This document shows, piece by piece, positions 55,820-64,000 of a DNA stretch of 64,000 nucleotides. Each line of letters begins with the position of its first letter. Positions within the stretch are counted from its first letter, which is position 1. Both the position numbers and the translations under genes were made by a program. The stretch comes from Cheiracanthium punctorium (lineage: Eukaryota; Arthropoda; Arachnida; Araneae; Cheiracanthiidae). The stretch covers positions 1-64,000 of the forward strand of contig JAWZYV010000750.1 of NCBI GenBank assembly GCA_038373885.1, written 5' to 3'. The notes under the pieces were generated by a model. It was not told the origin of the DNA and made no database searches. It was given only the letters and a program-made list of their open reading frames with translations.

Positions 55820-56193
55820 AGTTATTGACTCAGACTATGGTCACTATGGCGTAATTCCTCTTTTCTTTCACCTCTCATTTCTATCCTGTCTTTCTCTTCT
55901 CTTCCTCTTTCTTCAACTCTGTTTCACTCACCACTTACGCCATGCTTAATGTACATATTTGTAATATATTGGTTTTTACTAATGTGTATTTGTTTATTAC
56001 ATTTATTACTTATTAGTGGAATTGTTTATTATGTCTATTATTTATTTATGAGGCGATTTGCTTACGTGTTTATGATATTTGCTTAAATTATGTTGTTAAG
56101 ATTTGGTTAAAGGTTAGACACTGTATATATTTGTGTGACCTCCTAACTGGGGATTGTACTGCCCGGGACATGCAGTCCTTGGGAAGGGGGCAA

Positions 56194-57120
56194 TGTTACA
56201 AATTTTCGGGGCAACCCGCTGCTCTGGGGCTTAAAATGGTTTAAAATTCGTATTCTACGCTTCAAATAGATAAATTTTGCTTTTTGTTGCATCAAAATCG
56301 GCCAATTAGAACCGGAGATATGAAGGTTTCGCTTCCCCATATGTTTTTCTATGGGGCTTCTAGAAATCTCGAGAAATATTAGTCCTAGGGCTTCGATCTC
56401 TTCACATTTGGGGACTTATTTTTGGCACCAAATTTGGCGATATTTCGCCAAAAGTCGCCAAGCTTGTCGACTTTTTGGTCATTTGGCGCGATTTTCCCAA
56501 TGGGGCCTGGAAGTTGTCTTTCCTGCATTAAAAACGCATAATAACCTAACATTTCTCTTCTATGACGTAATCAGGAGTACCGCTTTATCTGGAATCTTCG
56601 AGGAATATACTTTTCTAGAAACTGCTCGCAGCTTCTGCCTACTCTATAAATTCCACCAGCGCGTTGCCCCGACAGTTCAGTGCGAGTTGAACGCTCAATG
56701 TGTGAAGAGCTGTCAGTGAGAGTACGCTTGCTTTGTGAATTGATAGTGCTATAGAAGCTATGTTTTAGCTTGCTTTACGAAGCTGTTTTTAAAGTGCTGT
56801 GCGTAAATTCTTCATTGCTGTGTCTTAAGGGATTGTGTACGATATCTCTTGAATATTTTCACTGAATTTTTGCCTGTGAAAGTGACTTATTTTGTGTGAG
56901 AAATACAGCATTTGTGAGAGCTTCTGATCTAAGCGAATTGTTAAAAGCACGTTACTGCTAGATTGTGCTTGTGAATTTTGTACAGCTGATTGTTCTACGA
57001 AGTTCTAGAAGCAATAAAGTTATGTTCCATCCTGACCATTGGACTTTTTACTAGAACGTTCTACACCAACTGGACTTTAGAACGACGAACCCCGGAAACA
57101 AGAAGAGTAGTTCCGCAACA
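56194..57120 (+). repeat. 3' LTR of the outer element (LTR5)
   Basis: 927 bp after a polypurine tract; the diagnostic partner of LTR1. Followed by ATAC. Confidence 0.9.
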
Positions 57121-57140
57121 ATACCAATTGTGTATTCTTA

Positions 57141-59507
57141 TCTATATAAATAAAGCAATGTGTAAACTGTCCGTTTGTCTGTGTCTCGCGTAGCTCCGAA
57201 ACAGGTGATCGTAGACCTACCAAATTTTGTACGGAAATTCTCCAAGACGGGTCTCGACACACCTCGAAGCGATTTTTTCGAAATTCGAATTGGAAAATGT
57301 TTTATTTTATGTTTTGTCCGATTTTTAGCGATTTTTCTTGCGTAATACATAATAACGCCGGTAATTGCACTCGCAAGAAAACGATATTTACATCATCGTA
57401 TAGAGTGGAAAATTTTCTTTGAAAAACTGTTTGTTCGGACTCTGTAACATATTTTGCAGATTTTGGGGAATTTTTCAAATAAAATTAAATTTGACGCTGA
57501 CTTTCGTAAAATATTTTTAAAACTGCTGCATCTTGAATTCTATCAATCATAAGTTTTTTATATTTCGGCAAAAGGCGGAGCACACAATTCGCTTATTTTT
57601 AAAAGAAGAACGGAGGGAAAATATAAATTAGGAGAGTTTTTACGAATTTTTAAGTAAAGAAGGATTTTCATTTCAGTAGCAGCTGTGTAAAGTAGTTAAT
57701 TAGTAGGGCTGTTTTAAATTATCAAGTTGCGTTGTGAATACATGAAAATCTAGGTTCTAATACACTTAGTTGCAATATAATAAAAAGATGTTAAATACTT
57801 AAAACTATTTTATTGAAAAGATGCTATTGAAACATAAACTTATTACAACGGATGGTAGGGGCTCAGCGAAATAAAAAATACGTCCTATATAGAGAGTGAA
57901 ATTAAGGTGGAATGAATTAAAAATTACGCCAGCACAGAATTACACGCGTAAACAAACACTTGGCTGAAATCAAAAACGCCAATTCCAGAGCAACCCTAAC
58001 AGTTAATCCAATAAAATTAAAAATGACGTAATCGCGAGCAAATAATTTTAAAGACGTCGGAAGGGCAACAAATAATAAAAACGCCAACACCAAGCCAAAG
58101 GAGGGGAAACAAAAAGCCGTTGATTTTGTAAACGGACGCAATTATAATCTATTTTTAGCACACCGGTCTGAAGAGACGAATAAACAAGTAAGAATAGTGC
58201 ATACGGGGAAAAGCAAATATACAGATTTAAAAACCGAAATGGCAGAAAAGTGAAAAACAGAAGTGATTTAGAATTCTTGATTTTGGATAGATTACATTAA
58301 AGAAAGCCAAAGTAAATGATTATTAAATTAGATATGTGATCTCCATCACAAGCTGCTACAATTTTCGGTTCGATATCTTGCGGTTTGGTTGTCCTGGATA
58401 CACTAACAATGATTAAAATTGCCAGTTAAAAAAAATAAATAAAAACCGGTCCCGCGCCATATCTCGAAGCGATTTTTTGCGAAATTCGAATTAAAACATC
58501 TGTTGTTTATTGCCTTAATGCGCCAAATACTACTGTTATTGTACAACTAAAAGTCAAAGCCCGTTGTGAAGCAATTACAACGAGCGCTCTTCTGAAAACG
58601 TGAAAAATTTCTCATTCCAAAGATTTCGTTTTGTGTACAGCTGCGGAAAAAAAAGGCCCACTTGCTCTTTATTTCGCCATCGTTCATCGTATAGCAAAGT
58701 TATATATACCATTCGTTTGCAAATAACACGTACTTTAATTTACTATTAATTTAGTTTGCATAAGGGGCCGTCTTCATATTTAATTCTGCATCAACTTCGT
58801 TTTTCTCAATGGCAACCCCATATTTTGACTTTATTAAACGAAAGAAAACCTTCAAATTACCCTAAATATAAATTTTCACCAATTTTCTACGATAATTTCC
58901 GGAGATATTGCAAATTCATTTGTGCGCGTTTTTAAGGGACTTTCTGCAAATTGAAAAACGCTATTTGTAGGTTCCGAACTTTTCGCCTTTCATTTATTTC
59001 GCTCGCGAGAATTAAAAGAAATTAATATTATTTTCAAGGAAAATATTGTTCCCATCTCTCTTAAAGTTTTTTGTACTGAGAATATCAAGGGTAGAATAGA
59101 ATATTTAGTCTGTGGTCCAAATGACCCGTGAGTTCATAACTTCCTTGGTTCGTACACATGATTTAAGGGAAAAATGAAAAATGACTGCTCACGATTTTGA
59201 AAATCTTTGTAATTGTTATTGAGTATTTCCGTTGATGGTTCTTTTAGACAGGTGAAATGTTGGCAGGAGTTAGAGGCTACTCTCAGCTGTTCTGACTACA
59301 AGCTTGAATATTACTCAGCTGTGGTCGAACTTGAAGAATGATTTCCTTGAAGAATGATCTCAGGTTATTACATATATGACGCAAATTTTAAGTCAAAAGT
59401 GAAATAATTTTGCTTTTTCTAGATTCCATATCACTGGAATTAATTCGAATTACACATGTGAGGAAATTTTTCGTTTCCTACCGTGCGAAGAACGGGCACG
59501 CTGCTGG
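57141..59507 (+). mobile_element. Non-autonomous Helitron, third copy
   Basis: Starts TCTATATAAATAAAGCAATG after an A, close to the start at 20247. Ends with hairpin CCGT-GCGAAGA-ACGG (59481-59495) and CTGG before T, a one-base variant of the usual CTAG. About 2.4 kb with no Rep or helicase frame; starts 20 bp after the outer Gypsy element. Confidence 0.65.
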
Positions 59508-59697
59508 TTTCTAATAAATTAATGCAAGTAATTAATTCATTTATAAATATTTATTTAAACCAGAAATATGAAAGGAATATCATGTTGAAATATTGCAATT
59601 TATTCAAAAATTTAACTCTTGGAATAGTATTTGTATTTTTCAGAAGACGTTGCTTTTTACATTGGATCATTTTGTGATAATTTTTCATGAAATTTTG
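59508..59697. other. Intergenic DNA, nothing recognised
   Basis: AT-rich; no supported feature. Confidence 0.4.
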
Positions 59698-59823
59698 TAC
59701 ACCCTCTAAAAAAGGTATTCGAGTGCAAGAAAATTTTCGTACGTCAGTTTCATATTTAAAGCATGGTTCTTCATGAAAAGTGATTAATCATTAACAAAAC
59801 TGAAATAGGAAATTTGGCTCTTA
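59698..59823 (-). mobile_element. Partial mariner-type MITE, interrupted
   Basis: TACACCCTCTAAAAAAGGTATTC and TTTCGTACGTCAGTTTC-type blocks match the complement of the right half of 42628-42834, and GAAATAGGAAATTT near 59801 matches its left half. The 220-bp MITE starts at 59824, so it appears to have inserted into this copy. Confidence 0.5.
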
Positions 59824-60043
59824 AGGCCCGTTTACATGTGAAAATGGAAAATCCCGGGTTAAAGCGGAGTACAGGGGAAAACTCGCAATGCATCATGGGA
59901 AAGCGGGGTTGACTCTGCATTAATTCGAATAAATTCGAATAATCTTTCTACCCCGCATTTTTTTCCCTAAGTAGGGGAAGCGGGATAGAAAGCAGTGTAT
60001 GTCCCGGGATTTACTCCGCATTTTTGCACATGTAAACGGGCCC
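59824..60043. mobile_element. 220-bp palindromic MITE, copy 2
   Basis: Ends AGGCCCGTTTACATGTG and CACATGTAAACGGGCCC; nearly identical to 42894-43113 except for a changed inner segment near 59930. The flanking duplication is not perfect. Confidence 0.65.
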
Positions 60044-61858
60044 ATAGTCGGATGCTTTATTGAATGTTTGCACACGCTACACACACAATGACAGCAAACG
60101 TTTTCAGAGATCGAATTTCATTGTTTCGCTGAGTAGATGGCGCGTTTAGTTGGTTTAATTTTCTTATTTCTTCAGTTTTCTCTGAAAGAAATAAACTAAA
60201 CGGAAACTTTCGGGGGAAAAAAAGTACAAATCTTTAAATTTGGGGACAGAGTATTTTTAGGGACAAAATGAAAAAAAAAGATCTATATTTGGGGACTGTC
60301 CTTGAATTTCCAGGACGTATGGTTACCTTACTCTAACCGGGGCCTTCGCAATTAGTAACGGGCCTGCGCGTGTATTTTGATGAGCCATCCAAAGAGGCCT
60401 ACGGATGCTTGAGTCTTCACGTATACATCAGGCATTTTTTAAGCTTCCCAGTGCTTTCAAACGTTATTTAATGTAGTTTTAAGTAGTAATTGTGTTACTA
60501 ATTCAAGTACGAACTCATGATTAATTTGTTTGCTATGATACATATTGACATAAAGAAAATAGATGCATATAATTTGAAGGAAAAACAAAGTAGCGCTTAC
60601 TCTCATGATTCACGATTGCTTATTTTAGTTTCACAAGTGGATATTTAATATACTTTAAAATAACTAAATACACAAATGAGAAAGACATTTTTATAATGAA
60701 TATTTCATGAACGTAGTCGTATTTCCTACGTTATTTTAAACAATTCAACATTAATCTTTAACAAATGATGTATTAAAGCGCATTTCAGTGTTTTCGGGAT
60801 ATCCTGTATATTGGAGAAAATTGATAAAATACGCTCTATAGCGTGATCCGTGAATTAATTATTCTTTAATAAAGACATTTCATGTAGTATATATTATTCT
60901 TTTGTCGCTTTCTCAATCGAACTTAGGAATTGAGCAAGCATAATGAACGCTTGTACAAAATATTAACTACATTTGAAGTTTCTGTATAAACGGGCAAAAA
61001 TCAATAATTTATAATTTACTGTATTTCTGCACTGTACCAGATGTAAGTCTTAATCACATAATCAAGGCATATATAACTGATAAATAACATTTTCAACTGG
61101 CAAAATTAAATTGTCTAAATAGTATCACAACGTCATGCTTATTTACAAGAATAAAAACAACTCAAGTAATACGATTTCTGATTAAAATAATTTATTTATA
61201 AATAACACATGAGTAATTATTCACTAAACATGATTTGCATACATATTTTTAGAATTTCTAAATACATTATAAGCGTTCACTTACCTTTACATTCAGAGCA
61301 AAATGTTCGAATTTTAGGATAAATTTTCATGAAAGAAAATGGCGCAAGATTCACAAAACGATTACCTACATCTAAAGTTCTTTAGTACGACAAAAGTATA
61401 AAAAAATTAATTTAAAATAATAAAATAATATAACATTTATAATACTTAGAATAATAAAATAGAATACTGTGACTTGGGAAAACAGGCCTCAATGATAAAC
61501 TCATTTTTAGGGATGGCAACTCATAAGCAGGCCCGTTGCTTAGCGATGGCCCCGCTCTAACGCCACTATTTTCTTGGCGCGTTGAAAGTATGTTAGAATG
61601 TAAATATACGGTAGTTCTTTCATCATAGCTAAGGCGACCATATTTCTAAACAGGAATTTGGGGAATCCAAATAAAAGGAAAACTTGGGGACACTAGAAAA
61701 TATTTTTGGGGACTTATTCGAGGTTACAACATATAGAGCATTTCGACGTGACGTATCTCTGACGTCAGCTGAGTGACAGCTTCGCGCATCGTTCTGCGCA
61801 TGCTATTTCTTTACCTAAATTTATTATTTAGCAATCTCAGTAATCCGTATAAACTAAG
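60044..61858. other. AT-rich intergenic DNA with dispersed repeats
   Basis: 60240-60337 (minus) and 61626-61735 (plus) are diverged members of the GGGGACA-containing repeat seen at 42503. Two TGACGT-type sites lie near 61749-61768. No gene is supported. Confidence 0.45.
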
Positions 61859-62214
61859 GGCGCGTTCGAGAATTCACCGGTCGTGCACCGGTAACACCGG
61901 TGCACGACCAGAGCGTTCGAAAAGGCGGAGCATGGGGCGGAGCTCTAGAAGTAACCGCGTTCGAAAACGTTTCGGTCAAGTAGCGGTTGTCTGCTCAGCG
62001 TGACCAGAGCGCAACCAGAATGACCCTGCTAGCGAGGTGGGTTATTCCGGTTATTAGCGTAGTGTTGCCAGCGTTTATTTTTGTTTTCTCGGCTTAGAAT
62101 CCGATGTGGTGAGGATGACCGAAACCGGTTGACAACCGTGACGTCACTTAACCGAAGAATGACCGCAACCGGTAGCACCGGTGCATAACCAACCGGTGAA
62201 TTCTCGAACGGGTT
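61859..62214. mobile_element. ACCGGT-rich TIR element
   Basis: 356 bp with about 23-bp inverted termini (GGCGCGTTCGAGAATTCACC, partner AACCCGTTCGAGAATTCACC) flanked by CTAAG at 61854-61858 and 62215-62219. Contains about seven ACCGGT palindromes, mostly subterminal (GTGCACCGGT, CACCGGTGC). GC-rich against an AT-rich background. Superfamily not assigned; no transposase. Confidence 0.75.
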
Positions 62215-64000
62215 CTAAGTGTAATCTAAGGAGGTTCATTGGGTTTTCGGATTACGAGCGCAGCCCCACTGTGAAGAATGTAAACAAACTGCAGAATTGC
62301 AAGCAACAGGCGTTTCAGTTTAGACAGCAATCCACGACTGTGCACGAAAGAATGTAAATTATTTATTTAGAAATATGGAAGAAATTTTAAAGCTGTCCTC
62401 AAATAATTAAACTCTAATTACAAAATTAGATATTGTTTCTAGTTTAGGATTGTGATATTTTTTCATGATTTTTAAATATATGGATAATTTGTCTCCAATG
62501 TAGTTTGAAACTATGACTAGATAGGTTTATCCTTAGATTGACATGAATTTTAGTGCATGCTTTCTATGGATAACACTTTCTGGTGTGGTTTCTGTTATTA
62601 AATGTGCATATAAAATTCATTAGAATAAATCAATAAAAAATATGAAAGAATTGGTGTGTTAATTATTTTTTAAAAACATATTTTGATTAAAAAGTCAATT
62701 TATACATTGTTTACAGAACTAGTTTTGTACCAGTGGTTGGTTTATTAAAAAAAATAATCATAAATTAATAAAACAGGAAGTTTCTTATGTTGAAACTGGC
62801 ATATGATGTGATAATGTATGATTACTTATTGTTGCTTATGCTTAAAAAAAAAAAAAAAAAAAAAAAAAAACTATAGCATCTACTTTTATAAAATCACTAA
62901 ACTTGGCTACCAGCCTTTTTATTCTTTTGCAGTATTCTAAATTAGGCATGCAGTGGAACTTAAATATCTTAAATAAATGTGGTTTTCCTATTAAACTGAC
63001 ACCCTCTTTTATTTCACCTTGTTATCTCAATTCTTTCTGTTGTCTCTTTGACTTCGTGAAATCAAGGTTATACTGTTGTTGTTCTCGTGTCCATGGACAG
63101 ATGATTAAATGGTTATACTGTACTTCGTTAAAATAAATCCTTATTCTTTTACCTAAAACTATTTCCACTCTGTTCTGCATGGAGCTGATATTAGGATTAG
63201 AAATTATTCTGAAGATTTTTAGATTTTTTGTTACTTACGTATTATCCTGGTGGTCATTTCCGACAAAGTATTTTTTCATCAAATGTGCTGGAAACTGTTT
63301 CCAATCGTATTCGAAACCATTAATAATTTCATGTGATTGGCATTTATCTTGGCGAGAAATCGCTTGTCTTGTTAGAGTGCTGGGATAATACGCCAGTAGC
63401 AATTTTTCTATGAATACTGTTCTTATCTGCTGTTTGAATTCAAGAACTTAAATCATTTTATGCAGCCAAATATTGTCAAATATGATGCTTTTTTTTCTTT
63501 CAATTTTTTTTGTAAATAACTTCTAAAGTAATTTAAATTGGCTGACTGACATCTGATTTTTTTAATATCTATCGCTTGCATGTAGTCTGGTTCCTGTGTA
63601 AATTATGTGAAAACATATTTTCAAGTAACACTGTAATTTACGATGTTGAAAAAAATTCTCTTACATACAATCATCATGGAAGAATATAACTGTAAAAATC
63701 TATATACTACTCCTTTTATTATGATTTTTTTTTTATTTTTTTTATATCAAATCATTGAACTAATAAATCTGATATGGACACCACGTGACTTCCTTGTACC
63801 TCTATTAATCCAGAAATATTTTCGGGGCACTTCATCTAAACTTATTTCATTTGAAAGAGACAAAATACTGCAATTCTAAAGTTTACCGCCAAACTGAGTT
63901 CAATTTTAAAGATTTGTTTCACTTAATTGGGCAATATTTTGTCAAAAGCCAATAAGCTTGCGATAGTGAGATTTCAATCACAGCTGAAACAGTTATTCAT
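62215..64000. other. AT-rich intergenic DNA
   Basis: A run of about 25 A lies at 62845-62870. Frames of 69-78 codons at 62903-63879 have no recognisable domain. Nothing else is supported. Confidence 0.5.

Larger units (their letters stand above)
43130..57120 (+). mobile_element. Older Ty3/Gypsy element (outer), split by a nested copy
   Basis: Bounded by LTRs at 43130-44048 and 56194-57120 that share variants absent from the inner LTRs (GGACTTATTTTTGGC after CACATTTGGG, CTCGCAGCTTCTGCC, CTCTATAAATTCCACC, ACAAGAAGAGTAGTTCCGCA). Left flank ATAA, right flank ATAC. Its gag-protease half (44098-46246) and RT-integrase half (52998-55819) lie either side of the inner element. Many indels and LTR differences show that it is older than copy A. 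Confidence 0.85.

Noticed and set aside
43130..57120. Tandem chain of independent Gypsy elements sharing LTRs
   Set aside because: LTR variants, missing polypurine tracts before LTR1 and LTR2, and the complementary halves of the outer pol fit nesting better.

Overview
This is AT-rich, intron-bearing eukaryotic DNA made almost entirely of transposable elements. I read it as an arthropod genome. The mix of Ty3/Gypsy, Helitron, P, hAT, pogo and piggyBac elements would suit a chelicerate such as a spider, but that is only a guess. One host gene is clear: a single-exon coding region at 8422-10074 for a USPL1-type SUMO protease, with a splice acceptor in front of it and poly(A) signals behind it.

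Layout. 1-8.4 kb is intergenic, with two hAT miniature elements of one family (778-942, 5227-5399), a 1.26 kb near-palindrome (1921-3185) and a pogo/Tigger-like element (3603-4384). 8.4-10.2 kb is the USPL1-like gene. 10.2-23.7 kb holds a decayed reverse-strand Helitron with helicase remains (about 11.08-11.29 kb), a pogo MITE between two direct repeats, a piggyBac-like MITE, several hAT ends and a complete Helitron made of a 160-bp satellite (20247-21932). 23.7-42.2 kb is organised by one large inverted repeat. Its left arm (23689-24652) is unbroken, and its right arm was split in turn by a Helitron (30939-32336), a full-length Gypsy element (32387-39643) and a P-element-like transposon (39882-42181). 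The left arm preserves the empty site of all three. A second Helitron (27290-29788) in the spacer carries an array of CTCF-like motifs. 43.1-57.1 kb is a nested Gypsy complex: an older element (LTRs at 43130 and 56194) interrupted inside pol by a younger one (LTRs at 46247 and 52100), which itself has an internal deletion and a 1979-bp tandem duplication. 57.1-59.5 kb is a third Helitron; the rest is MITEs and AT-rich DNA.

Gypsy copy A (32387-39643) is the most informative element. It has 922-bp LTRs that differ at about three positions, a 4-bp target duplication, a primer site matching tRNA-Leu(CAA), an intact gag, a textbook -1 frameshift signal (GGGAAAC, 6-nt spacer, 11-step stem) at the gag stop, and a pol frame interrupted by three nonsense codons. 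The related copies in the nested complex instead have gag and protease in one frame, so one family appears to contain two gag-pol expression strategies. No env gene is present in any copy.

All calls come from reading the sequence by eye. No alignment, folding or database search was run; element boundaries rest on terminal motifs, target-site duplications and comparison between copies in the window.
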